Shown: in pieces, positions 1-8,204 of the stretch | Position numbering within the stretch: position 1 is the first letter of the stretch | How the letters are laid out: the number at the start of each line of letters is the position of its first letter | Origin: Stappia indica | GTDB lineage: Bacteria; Pseudomonadota; Alphaproteobacteria; Rhizobiales; Stappiaceae | NCBI RefSeq assembly: GCF_020177335.1 | Contig: NZ_JAIVMG010000004.1 | Location: forward strand, 1-64,000 | DNA: 64,000 nt | Direction of reading: 5' to 3' | The notes under the pieces: generated by a model | The model's database searches: none | What the model saw: the letters and a program-made list of their open reading frames with translations, nothing else | What the model was told of the DNA's origin: nothing | Made by a program: the position numbers and the translations under genes

Positions 1-294
1 TTCGCCTGGACGGATCGGCTCCGCCGATCGGGCGTCCGGATATCGATGGATGGGAAAGGTCGGTTCCTCGACAACATCTTCATTGAGCGGCTGTGGCGAA
101 CCCTGAAATACGAGTGCGTTGACCTGCATGCCTGGGAGACCGGATCAGAGACGAAAGCGGCCATCCGGAAATGGATGACCTTCTACAACCACCAGCGTCC
201 TCATTCAGCCCTCGACGGCAAGCCTCCGGTGCTGGCCTATTGGCAGAGAAATGATATCAACCAACCCGATCAGCAGGTGCAACGAGTAGCTTAA
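1..294 (+). CDS. IS3-family transposase (OrfB), C-terminal part
   Basis: This is the C-terminal 97 codons of a DDE transposase/integrase core; the reading frame is open back to base 1, so the gene is cut by the window and is not shown to be truncated in the genome. Visible motifs are FLDNIFIERLWRTLK and the downstream FYNHQRPHSALDGK block. These are typical of the region carrying the last catalytic Glu in IS3-family (IS407/IS51-like) OrfB proteins. The Glu of FIERLWR is the likely third acidic residue. The protein would cut and join the element ends. Whether the copy is intact depends on sequence to the left. Confidence 0.85.
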   Translation, partial: FAWTDRLRRSGVRISMDGKGRFLDNIFIERLWRTLKYECVDLHAWETGSETKAAIRKWMTFYNHQRPHSALDGKPPVLAYWQRNDINQPDQQVQRVA

Positions 295-333
295 ATTAAG
301 CCAGATCCTGTCCAGCCGAAGGGGAGTAGCTCA
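1..333 (+). mobile_element. IS3-family insertion sequence, right end only
   Basis: The left window edge lies inside an IS3-family element. The transposase C-terminus ends at 294. The sequence from about 295 to 333 finishes in GGGGAGTAGCTCA, and IS3-family termini normally finish in CA, so 333 is a plausible element end. The left terminal repeat is outside the window, so the repeat pair and any target duplication cannot be checked. Confidence 0.6.
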
Positions 334-702
334 ATGTTGACCGATCGCGGCGCAAAAGAGCTGCCCCCTGATCCGGAGCCAGCGAGATGCCAAAGAGTGC
401 CTCGCGCGGCAAGGGCCGTACCCGAGCCCGAACAACAGCCGCCCCAGCGGCGGAGGCCGGCAAGCAGGACCGATAGGCTGGATTGTGCATTCCCTATCGG
501 GGCGACGACCGAAAGAACACCCCTGGAAACCGTGCAGGTTCACAGCTCTTTTGAGTCAGCCATCGCCTGAGCGGTGCCCCGTGCCCTGAGACCGAACTTT
601 GGAGCACCGGGAACGCAGCAGGTTCCAGAAACAGACACTGTCTGGCATGCGGAATATCCACACCGGGAAGAGCCGCATCCCAAGCGAAGGAACCGGACGG
701 CC
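334..702. other. intergenic region, no gene recognised
   Basis: About 370 bases lie between the IS end and the SpoIIAA-like gene. Short open frames occur on both strands, but none has a convincing start, ribosome site or family resemblance. It may be sequence disrupted by the IS insertion. Confidence 0.4.
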
Positions 703-1062
703 CTACCCCTTGACCCAGGCCCAGGCGTCGTCGATCTCGTCTCGGGCGAAGATCCTGATCTCGCCTTTCATCAGAAAGGCGCTGAGCTTCATGCACCAGT
801 TCACCCATTCGGGCGCCCCAACGACCGCCATCCGCTCGAAGTCCGACGCATGCTTCAAGCCGACAGACACATCCTCCCATGCGGCACGCAGGTCCCAGCC
901 TTCGAAGCTCTCGTCGGCATAAAACAGCACGCGCAGTTTACCGTATTCGCGAAACCGCTCTTCGAGGGTGGGCAGGAACATCCGGTAGTCCGCTTCGTGC
1001 AAGAGGCCCGAAACATGCACCCCCAGCAAAGCGCCCTCGCTCTCCTTCATGACCTCGATCAT
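703..1062 (-). CDS. SpoIIAA-like (STAS-type) protein
   Basis: A 119-residue soluble protein resembling the SpoIIAA-like family of STAS-fold proteins. The family is recognised by the pattern of an N-terminal strand, a short helix ending in LLHEADYRMF, a central strand KLRVLFYAD and the tail WVNWCMKLSAFLMKGEIRIF. Its biochemical role is not established; STAS folds often bind nucleotides or lipids or act in partner switching. The start is supported by GGAGG seven bases upstream. It lies 14 bases downstream of the small coiled-coil gene on the same strand, so the two are probably co-transcribed. No membrane segment is visible. Confidence 0.75.
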   Translation of the reverse strand: MIEVMKESEGALLGVHVSGLLHEADYRMFLPTLEERFREYGKLRVLFYADESFEGWDLRAAWEDVSVGLKHASDFERMAVVGAPEWVNWCMKLSAFLMKGEIRIFARDEIDDAWAWVKG

Positions 1063-1076
1063 CTCACATCCTCCGC

Positions 1077-1361
1077 TTAGTCATACTGTGTCAGCCAACG
1101 TTCCAGCATGTCCTTCAAGGCATCGGCGTCCTTTTGAAAATCCGTGTGCAGGACACTCCAATCAGCCGCCCCCTCGGCCCTCGCCTCCTCGATCCGTTTG
1201 GCCAACTCCTCATGACGCTGACGGAAATGGGCGAGTTTGTTCAGCGCCTGCGCCTTGTCTGGGACACTCCCGCTTTCAAGCAATTTGGCCGCATGTTCGA
1301 TCTGAGCGTCGAGGGCATGAAGTTTCGTCTCAAGGTTCGTCACGTAATTGGCGTTTGTCAT
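1077..1361 (-). CDS. small coiled-coil protein, function unknown
   Basis: A 94-residue, highly charged, almost entirely helical protein with heptad-like spacing (LETKLHALDAQIEHAAKLL, then a C-terminal helix ending in LTQYD). No catalytic motif is visible. An upstream in-frame ATG exists at 1388, but the ATG at 1361 is preceded by GAGGAGG at good spacing and begins MTNANYV, so the shorter form is preferred. It sits between the LOG-family gene and the SpoIIAA-like gene. It might be a stress-linked scaffold, but that is only inference from its neighbours. Confidence 0.6.
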   Translation of the reverse strand: MTNANYVTNLETKLHALDAQIEHAAKLLESGSVPDKAQALNKLAHFRQRHEELAKRIEEARAEGAADWSVLHTDFQKDADALKDMLERWLTQYD

Positions 1362-1480
1362 CGGTGCCTCCTCTTCCTCTTTCACCACCCGAAGCCTTGA
1401 TGCATGACGGGGCCCTCGAGGCGCCGCATCGTGGGTGCAGGCGCAAATGCCTCGCGTGCAAGGAAACCCGCAGCGCTCCC

Positions 1481-2545
1481 CTAGGCCGGGAACGCCTTTC
1501 CTGCGCGCTGATACCAGCGCTGGATATCGTCCCGGATTTCCTCAGCCGTCTCGGCGAACCAGAACAGGTTGCGGTCCTCGGGGTCGATGACACCTTCCTC
1601 AACCAGGAATTCGGGATCGAACACACGCCGCCAATAATCCTGCCCAACCAGAATGACCGGCAAGGGCGCGATCTTGCGTGTCTGAATGAGTGTCAACGTC
1701 TCGAACAACTCGTCGAGTGTGCCGAAGCCCCCCGGAAACACCACCAGCGCACGCGCGCGCAGCAGGAAATGCAGTTTCCTGATCGCGAAATAGTGAAAGC
1801 GGAAACAAAAGCCGAGCGTCACATAGGGGTTGGGGAACTGTTCCTGCGGCAGCGTGATGTTCAACCCCACCGTCGTGGCCGCAACATCATGCGCCCCGCG
1901 GTTCGCCGCCTCCATCAGCCCCGGTCCGCCGCCGGTCACCAGGACGAGCTTGTCCCCGTTCGCGACCTCCCATTTCCCAACAAGGCGGCCGAATTCCCTT
2001 GCCACCTCGTAAAGACCGCTCTTGGCGCGGATGCGCTTTGCGATCCGCAAGGCGAACGCAAGATCCTCGTTCTCCGGATCCCGGGCAAGACATGCCTCGA
2101 GCGACGCAACGTTCCTCGCCGCGGCCCGTGGTTCGGGGATGCGCGTGCTCCCGAACACGACGATCGAGTGTTTGATCCGATGCTTCTCCAGAAGCTTCTC
2201 GGCCTTGAGATAGTCAAGCTGAAGCCGGATCCCCCGCGTGTCGTCGCTTCGCAGAAAGTCGATGTCTTCGTCGGCCAACCGGTAGGCATCGCTCTTGATG
2301 ATCGCCTCGACGAGCGCGGGGGCATCCGGATCCTCGTCGTGGGCTTTTGGCGCGCACCACGGCAGTCGAGCCTTGCGCCGAACCGGATGCGCGGGCTCCG
2401 GCTTGTCACAAATCTTCGATCCGACACTCACCCTGCGTCTCCCAGCAAGAACGATCCGATCGCCACGCGGAACGCCGCGAGACGGCGCGAACCGGCGCGA
2501 ACCGGCGACGGCTGAAAGCTTGCCACGAAACCGGCCCGCCCTCAT
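1481..2545 (-). CDS. LOG-family Rossmann-fold protein (TIGR00730-like)
   Basis: A 354-residue member of the LOG/lysine-decarboxylase-like superfamily. The diagnostic motifs are GGGPGLMEAANRGA at about residues 205-218 and PGGFGTLDE at 271-279, which bind the phosphoribosyl nucleotide and carry the catalytic Glu. Characterised relatives are cytokinin riboside 5'-monophosphate phosphoribohydrolases; others are nucleotide-5'-phosphate nucleosidases. The first 60 residues are Arg-rich and not conserved in the family. GAGGAG stands just upstream of the chosen ATG, but a later start near residue 40 cannot be excluded. It probably heads a minus-strand unit with the two small genes downstream, although the gap to the next gene is about 120 bases. 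Confidence 0.85.
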   Translation of the reverse strand: MRAGRFRGKLSAVAGSRRFAPSRGVPRGDRIVLAGRRRVSVGSKICDKPEPAHPVRRKARLPWCAPKAHDEDPDAPALVEAIIKSDAYRLADEDIDFLRSDDTRGIRLQLDYLKAEKLLEKHRIKHSIVVFGSTRIPEPRAAARNVASLEACLARDPENEDLAFALRIAKRIRAKSGLYEVAREFGRLVGKWEVANGDKLVLVTGGGPGLMEAANRGAHDVAATTVGLNITLPQEQFPNPYVTLGFCFRFHYFAIRKLHFLLRARALVVFPGGFGTLDELFETLTLIQTRKIAPLPVILVGQDYWRRVFDPEFLVEEGVIDPEDRNLFWFAETAEEIRDDIQRWYQRAGKAFPA

Positions 2546-3132
2546 TGACTCTCCTCAACACGGAAGATCCGGCCCGGGTCGATCCAGAGACGGGAGCGCT
2601 TCACCTTCGCGGACCAGGCCAACATGGGAAAATGCCGCAAGAGCTTCGCAAATAAAATCAATTGGCCGGCACTTCAGCCCAAGATTTTTCTTCCGTGATT
2701 TTCATCTCTCAATGATTGCACATCAATGTATTTTTACGCTATTCTGGTTGCGCGGAATATTTGAAAATCCTTTAAAGAAAAAAATAACCATATGATTAAA
2801 TTTCGAATTTGTCGATAAGCGCCCTTGAGTAATCATCGTTTCGGAGACGAGGAGGTCGGCAGCAGATATCATTATTCACCACTTTAAAACCGATGAATTC
2901 CTGACCCACCGACTGAGCCACCCGCGTCCCACCTTCATCTTCTGGGTGATGGCGACCTGACCGCAAGCTGTACCTGAGAACGCAGGCAGGCGGACAAAAC
3001 CAAGGCGCGGGGGACTATCGGAAGCGAGTGCCGAACTGGAGAGGGAATTGCCAGACCTCCTGGAACAGAGGCCGTGCGACGGCTCCTCCGCAACGCCCCT
3101 GAATGGAAGGTGACAGAAGGGAGACATCAGTA
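2546..3132. promoter_or_regulatory. divergent intergenic region, AT-rich, probable promoters
   Basis: This gap of nearly 590 bases separates the minus-strand LOG gene from the plus-strand sulfatase. The stretch 2640-2830 is markedly AT-rich against GC-rich flanks. No ORF in it is convincing: a frame at 2876-3190 on the minus strand runs into the sulfatase and has no family resemblance. It most likely holds the promoters of both flanking genes; specific boxes are not called. Confidence 0.4.
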
Positions 3133-4779
3133 ATGTCCAGAAGACTATTGACCAGCTTGGCGACCGTCGCGCTCGTCTGCTCTGTCTCACCAGGCGCCAC
3201 CTTGGCCCAGGCGCAACAAAAGCCGAACATTCTCTTCATCGTTTCCGACGACACCGGCTATGGCGATCTCGGGGCCTATCTCGGTGGCGAAGCCCGCGGC
3301 ATGCCGACGCCGAACTTCGACAAGCTTGCCAATGAAGGCATGATGTTTACGCATTTCTATGCGCAGCCAAGTTGCACGCCTGGCCGCGCCGCCATGCAGA
3401 CCGGGCGCATTCCCAATCGCTCCGGCATGACGACGGTTGCCTTCCAGGGCCAGGGCGGAGGCTTGCCGGAAGCTGAGTGGACCCTCGCTTCAGTTTTGAA
3501 AACCGGTGGCTACGACACCTATTTCACAGGAAAGTGGCACCTGGGGGAAGCCGACTACGCCCTGCCGAACGCCCAGGGTTATGACGTCATGAAATACGTC
3601 GGCCTTTATCACCTCAACGCCTACACCTATGCCGACCCGACCTGGTTCCCGGACATGCCGGAAGAACTGCGCGAGATGTTCGTGAAGGTCACCAAGGGTT
3701 CGCTCTCCGGCAAGGCCGGGGAAAAGGCCACGGAAGACTTCAAGATCAACGGCCAATATGTGAACACTCCCGAGAAGGGGGTGGTGGGCATTCCGTTCTT
3801 CGATGGGTACGTCGAAAAGGCCGGCATCGAATTTCTTGAAGAAGCAGCCAAGAAACCGGGCACACCGTTCTTCATCAACATCAACTTCATGAAGGTGCAT
3901 CAGCCGAACATGCCGGCGCCGGAATACAAGCATAAGTCCATCACCAAGACGGGCTATGCGGATTCGATCGTCGAACTTGACGGGCGTGTTGGGAACTTGA
4001 TCAACAAGCTCGATGAGCTGGGTCTTTCTGACAATACGATTGTCTTCTGGACCACGGACAATGGCGCCTGGCAGGACGTTTATCCCGATGCCGGCTTCAC
4101 CCCGTTCCGCGGCACGAAAGGCACCGTTCGCGAGGGCGGCAACCGGGTGCCGGCGATGGTTCGCTGGCCGGGCCATGTCAAGCCGAACACCAAGAGCGCG
4201 GCCGTCGTCGGCGGACTGGATCTGATGGCAACCTTCGCATCTGTCGCCGGAATTGACCTGCCGGCCGAGGATCGCGATGGCCAACCGATTATCTTTGACA
4301 GCTACGACATGACGCCGGTCTGGGAGGGCACGGGTGACTCAGAGCGCAAAGCCTGGTTCTATTTCACCGAGAACGAGCTTTCTCCTGGCGCGGCACGTGT
4401 CGGCAGCTACAAGGCGGTGTTCAACCTTCGTGGCGATGATGGTGCGCAGACCGGCGGTCTGGCCGTCGATAGCAATCTCGGCTGGAAGGGCCCCAATTCC
4501 TATGTCGCCACAGTTCCGCAGGTCTTCAACCTCCTTGATGATCCGCAGGAACGCTATGACCTGTTCATGAACAACTTCACCGAACGCACCTGGTACCTAC
4601 CGGTGATCAACGATCAGGTGACAGAGCTGGTGAAGTCCTACGTCAAGTATCCGCCGCGCAAGCTGCAATCTGAAACCTATACCGGCCCGATCACGCTCAG
4701 CCAGTATCAGCGCTTCAAATACGTCCAGGAGTCCCTGGCAAAAGACGGCTTCCACATCGGCCTGCCGACGGGCAACTGA
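3133..4779 (+). CDS. exported arylsulfatase (type I sulfatase)
   Basis: A 548-residue type I sulfatase that hydrolyses sulfate esters in the periplasm. The first 26 residues are a signal peptide ending in LAQAQ. The Ca-binding Asp pair is in FIVSDDTGYGD (residues 39-40). The nucleophile motif SCTPGRAAMQTGR places Cys81 where the formylglycine residue is generated (C-x-P-x-R), and TGKWHLGE supplies the conserved Lys/His. C-terminal WTTDNGA and EGGNRVP blocks are also typical. The ATG at 3133 directly precedes the signal peptide; an upstream ATG at 3103 adds ten charged residues and is unlikely. An HAD phosphatase gene follows at an 81-base interval. A formylglycine-generating enzyme is not encoded in the window. 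Confidence 0.93.
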   Translation: MSRRLLTSLATVALVCSVSPGATLAQAQQKPNILFIVSDDTGYGDLGAYLGGEARGMPTPNFDKLANEGMMFTHFYAQPSCTPGRAAMQTGRIPNRSGMTTVAFQGQGGGLPEAEWTLASVLKTGGYDTYFTGKWHLGEADYALPNAQGYDVMKYVGLYHLNAYTYADPTWFPDMPEELREMFVKVTKGSLSGKAGEKATEDFKINGQYVNTPEKGVVGIPFFDGYVEKAGIEFLEEAAKKPGTPFFININFMKVHQPNMPAPEYKHKSITKTGYADSIVELDGRVGNLINKLDELGLSDNTIVFWTTDNGAWQDVYPDAGFTPFRGTKGTVREGGNRVPAMVRWPGHVKPNTKSAAVVGGLDLMATFASVAGIDLPAEDRDGQPIIFDSYDMTPVWEGTGDSERKAWFYFTENELSPGAARVGSYKAVFNLRGDDGAQTGGLAVDSNLGWKGPNSYVATVPQVFNLLDDPQERYDLFMNNFTERTWYLPVINDQVTELVKSYVKYPPRKLQSETYTGPITLSQYQRFKYVQESLAKDGFHIGLPTGN

Positions 4780-4860
4780 TCCCGAGCCCCTGAGCATATC
4801 CGTCCCGCGACAAGGCGGGGCGGAGTTCGGTTCCCGCAGTTCTTTGTGAGGAGATTTCCC

Positions 4861-5856
4861 ATGAAAGCCGGGTCTTTGTTTCGTGGGTGGGCTGTCGGTA
4901 TCGTCGGCGCCTTGCTTGCTGTATCCGCAGCCTTTGCCCAATCCGATCCACTTCCCTCCTGGAATGACAGTGCGAACAAGCAAGCGATCCTCGCGTTTGT
5001 CGAGGCAGTGACCGCTGAAGGCGGAGCTGACTATGTCGCTCCGCAAGACCGGATCGCGACCTTCGACAATGACGGCACGCTCTGGGTCGAGCATCCGATG
5101 TACACCCAGCTCGCTTTTGCTCTCGACCGGGTGAAGGCGCTCGCGCCCGAGCATCCGGACTGGAAGAACACGCCCCCCTTCAAGGCTGTGCTCGACAACG
5201 ACATGGAAGCCCTTGGCAAGGCCGGACAAAAGGGGCTGATGGAAATCGTGGCGGCAACCCATGCCGGCATGAGCACGGACGATTTTGAGAAAATCGTTGC
5301 CGAGTGGCTGACCAGTGCCAAACATCCCAAATTCGACAAGCCCTATACGGAGCTGGTCTATCAGCCAATGCTCGAACTGATGGACTACCTGCGCGCCAAT
5401 GGTTTCAAGACCTTCATCGTTTCTGGCGGTGGTATCGAATTCATGCGTCCCTGGACCGAAAAGGTCTACGGCATTCCATCGGAACAGGTCGTCGGTTCTT
5501 CCATCGTCACCGAATTCAAGGTGGTCGATGGAATTCCGAAACTGATGCGCACGCCCAAGGTTGGCTTCATCGACGACAAGGCCGGAAAGCCGATTGGCAT
5601 CCTGACACATATTGGCAAGCGGCCAATCGCGGCCTTCGGCAATTCGGACGGCGATCTTCAGATGATCCAGTATACGACAACCGGACCAGGAAGACGGCTG
5701 GGAATGCTCGTCCATCACGACGACAGCGAACGGGAATACGCCTACGACCGCAACACCCATTTCGGCTTGCTCGACAAGGCGCTTGACGCAGCCCCTGTTG
5801 AAGGCTGGCACATCATCAGCATGAAGGACGACTGGAAGCGGATTTTCCCGGATTGA
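4861..5856 (+). CDS. exported HAD-superfamily phosphatase
   Basis: A 331-residue secreted HAD-type hydrolase. The signal peptide is residues 1-26, with the cleavage region AAFAQ. Motif I is FDNDGTLW (nucleophile Asp69 and Asp71), motif II is FIVSGGG (Ser), and motif IV is FGNSDGDLQM. Members of this family are often annotated as phosphoserine-phosphatase-like, but the periplasmic substrate is unknown. GGAGA lies upstream of the ATG at 4861. It follows the sulfatase in the same direction and is probably co-transcribed, so the pair may strip sulfate and phosphate from the same class of exogenous ester. Linkage to sulfatases is inferred from this locus. Confidence 0.85.
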   Translation: MKAGSLFRGWAVGIVGALLAVSAAFAQSDPLPSWNDSANKQAILAFVEAVTAEGGADYVAPQDRIATFDNDGTLWVEHPMYTQLAFALDRVKALAPEHPDWKNTPPFKAVLDNDMEALGKAGQKGLMEIVAATHAGMSTDDFEKIVAEWLTSAKHPKFDKPYTELVYQPMLELMDYLRANGFKTFIVSGGGIEFMRPWTEKVYGIPSEQVVGSSIVTEFKVVDGIPKLMRTPKVGFIDDKAGKPIGILTHIGKRPIAAFGNSDGDLQMIQYTTTGPGRRLGMLVHHDDSEREYAYDRNTHFGLLDKALDAAPVEGWHIISMKDDWKRIFPD

Positions 5857-6427
5857 TTGGGGCATGTTGACGTGCCCGCCAGCATTCGGAAGCGTTCTGA
5901 ACTGGCGTTTGCCCAAGATGCCCTGCCCCCGAGGTGGAGCGCCGGGGGCTGGGGTCTTGCGGCTCAGATCGCGGCGACGGACTGGCTACGCCCCATCGGG
6001 AAACCGCATGGCGACCGGGACCTTGTAGCCGATCGCGCTCTGAGGACACACCTCGTTGTCATCTCGACGCCAAGCCTCCGGCTCGCCGCGGGCATCGTGC
6101 GCTGCGCCCCCTTTGTCATTCACCTCAGCGCGGTGTGTTTTGGTGGATTTTCGGCCTCACGGGGCCCGCGTCTGCAATGTCATTTTCAGAGCGAGTTCGC
6201 AGGACGGGCGATTGCCCACGGATGAACAAGGCCTGTTGCGGTCGTCGTCTTCTCTCCATCCGGCGATCGACGGCATCAAGGCAGAGAGCCGGGCCCAGGC
6301 ATGGCGGGCGTGGCATTCGATGGCGCTTTGCAGATAACGCATGCCGAGGCCCTTCGAGGTACCGACCAAGAAGGAGTGCGCAGCCACGAGACTGCCCGCG
6401 CACGGGGTCGCAGGAGGTGGAGAGAGT
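5857..6427. other. convergent intergenic region, no gene recognised
   Basis: About 570 bases lie between the HAD gene and the 3' end of tpsB. Overlapping short frames occur on both strands, but none has family resemblance or a good ribosome site. A GC hairpin occurs at 5925-5949 (separate entry). Confidence 0.4.
5925..5949 (+). terminator. possible transcription terminator hairpin after the sulfatase/HAD pair
   Basis: GCCCCCG (5925-5931) and CGGGGGC (5943-5949) form a perfect 7-bp stem with an 11-base loop, 69 bases past the HAD stop. There is no proper U-tract, so intrinsic termination is uncertain. Confidence 0.3.
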
Positions 6428-8197
6428 TCAAAACCGCGCGGTGATCGAGGCCTGCAGATTCAGGTCCCCCGCCGAGGTTTCGCCTGCGGTAATCAGGGCG
6501 ACCCCGGCCACGAAATTTGCCGTCAGGCTGTTGCCGAGCTCATAGTCGAACCCGACGCCCACACCGGAGAGCGTCGCGCTGTCGTCGGTGGCGTGGTCGA
6601 CGCCGAAGCCGATATCGGCAAAGAGGTAACTGGACAGGTTGTCCGCAGCGAGCGCCTTTGGCCAGTTTTCAGGCAACCGACCAGCCAGTGGCGCGACGGA
6701 CGGCAGGCGGAGTTCGTTGCGCCAGATCACGCCGCTGTCCACGCTGGCATCGTCGTAATAGTAGCCGCGCACCGCGTATCTGCCGCCGAGCGAAATCCGC
6801 TCCGTGTCGGGCAGGACCTGCCCCGCCAGGGTTCCCGACAGGGAACTGATCCAGGAAAACCGAGCCGGCAGGGCGGTTGCCCGGCTGATATCGGCCGCCA
6901 GATAGGCGTAGTCGACCGACTGGACACGGCCGTTGGTGAAGATCTGCCAGGTATCGGTGGCATTGCCCTGAAGGACACCACCGGGATTGGCCTTCACCCT
7001 CAGATCGATCGCCGTACGGCCGTAGGCATCGTCGAAGGTGTCGCTCCAGCCGAGCACCAGTTGGAAGAGATCCGCGGCGCCCTTGCCGACTTCGATCCCA
7101 TTGAAATAGGTGCTCCGCTCCAGCCGCTTGAGTTCGATGCCGCCGTAGATATCGCCCCAATAGTGGCCGGGAAGAAGGTTGGAGACCGCCGAGCGGTAGA
7201 TCACTGGCAGCTCATAGGTGGTGTTTTCGAAGGCGAAGAAGCGGTTGGGGGTCTGGCGCGTGGCAACCACCGCAGGCGCGATTTCCAGGCTCTGCCGGGC
7301 AAAGGTCGGGATGGTGAGCCGGCCGGCATGGGAAATGTAGGAGGGATAGTCCCCCTTTGTCGGAATCACGATTCCCGGATCGCTCCAGATGTCGTCGCTC
7401 GCCGTCATCTGATAGGAGATCCAGGGACCACCGGGCAGCGGCAGGCGGGCATTGCCGCCGAGAAAGTAGCGATCGCGTCCCGTGTCCCGGGAGCCGGAGT
7501 TGGACCAGCCCGCGAAGACCTGCCAGGGTTTCCCCTCTTCCACCGTAACCTGAAGATCGCTGAGCGCGGCTTCCTCGCCGGGACGGAATACGCCGTCCGC
7601 ACGGCGGTAGGGCGAGCGGTTCAGCCAGCCGAGGTCCTCTTCCAGCGCGCGCGCATCGATGCGCTCCCCCGGGACAACGCGAAGACGGGAGCGGATCCCG
7701 TCCGCCTCGTCCACCGGAATGCCTTGAACCGTCACGTTGCCAGACTTGAACTCGATGATCCTGACCTGCAGGACGCCGCGCGTGAGCTCTTGGGGTGGCA
7801 GGGTAACGGAGACGAAGGGATAGCCCGCATCCCTGTAGACCCGCGCGATCGCGGCCTGAATGTCACCGGCCAGGGCCAGGGACAGCGGCTTGCCGAGGAA
7901 GGGCGACAGGGCTTCCTTCATTGCATCGGGAGAGAGATTTCCCGCCGGTCCTCCAATCCCCCGGGGTGCTCGGCGGGCGACCTTGTCGTCCTGACCAATC
8001 AGGTAGACGCCGGCAAGATCCACGCCGAGCGGTGCGGTATCGCGCGCACCAAAGTCCTGCGGTGCGACGTCCAGCGACACGGGTTCGCCCGGCGCTGCCT
8101 CGGGCAGGTTGCGTTCGATGGCCTGCTGGGCGGAGGCAGTGCCCGCAGCGAGCGCGAGGATCGCGAGAAGTGCGGTGGTGGCTGTAGCTTTCTGCAT
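6428..8197 (-). CDS. TpsB two-partner secretion outer-membrane pore (FhaC/ShlB/HecB family)
   Basis: A 589-residue Omp85-superfamily transporter that would export the neighbouring TpsA protein across the outer membrane. The signal peptide is MQKATATT...GTASAQ (residues 1-24). POTRA-like segments occupy roughly residues 80-250, and the remainder is a beta-barrel rich in alternating aromatic strands that ends in ITARF with a terminal Phe. The open frame runs 60 codons further upstream into tpsA, but the ATG at 8197 begins the signal peptide, seven bases after the tpsA stop, so translational coupling is likely. No obvious Shine-Dalgarno sequence precedes it, consistent with coupling. Confidence 0.9.
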   Translation of the reverse strand: MQKATATTALLAILALAAGTASAQQAIERNLPEAAPGEPVSLDVAPQDFGARDTAPLGVDLAGVYLIGQDDKVARRAPRGIGGPAGNLSPDAMKEALSPFLGKPLSLALAGDIQAAIARVYRDAGYPFVSVTLPPQELTRGVLQVRIIEFKSGNVTVQGIPVDEADGIRSRLRVVPGERIDARALEEDLGWLNRSPYRRADGVFRPGEEAALSDLQVTVEEGKPWQVFAGWSNSGSRDTGRDRYFLGGNARLPLPGGPWISYQMTASDDIWSDPGIVIPTKGDYPSYISHAGRLTIPTFARQSLEIAPAVVATRQTPNRFFAFENTTYELPVIYRSAVSNLLPGHYWGDIYGGIELKRLERSTYFNGIEVGKGAADLFQLVLGWSDTFDDAYGRTAIDLRVKANPGGVLQGNATDTWQIFTNGRVQSVDYAYLAADISRATALPARFSWISSLSGTLAGQVLPDTERISLGGRYAVRGYYYDDASVDSGVIWRNELRLPSVAPLAGRLPENWPKALAADNLSSYLFADIGFGVDHATDDSATLSGVGVGFDYELGNSLTANFVAGVALITAGETSAGDLNLQASITARF

Positions 8198-8204
8198 GAT
8201 CGTT

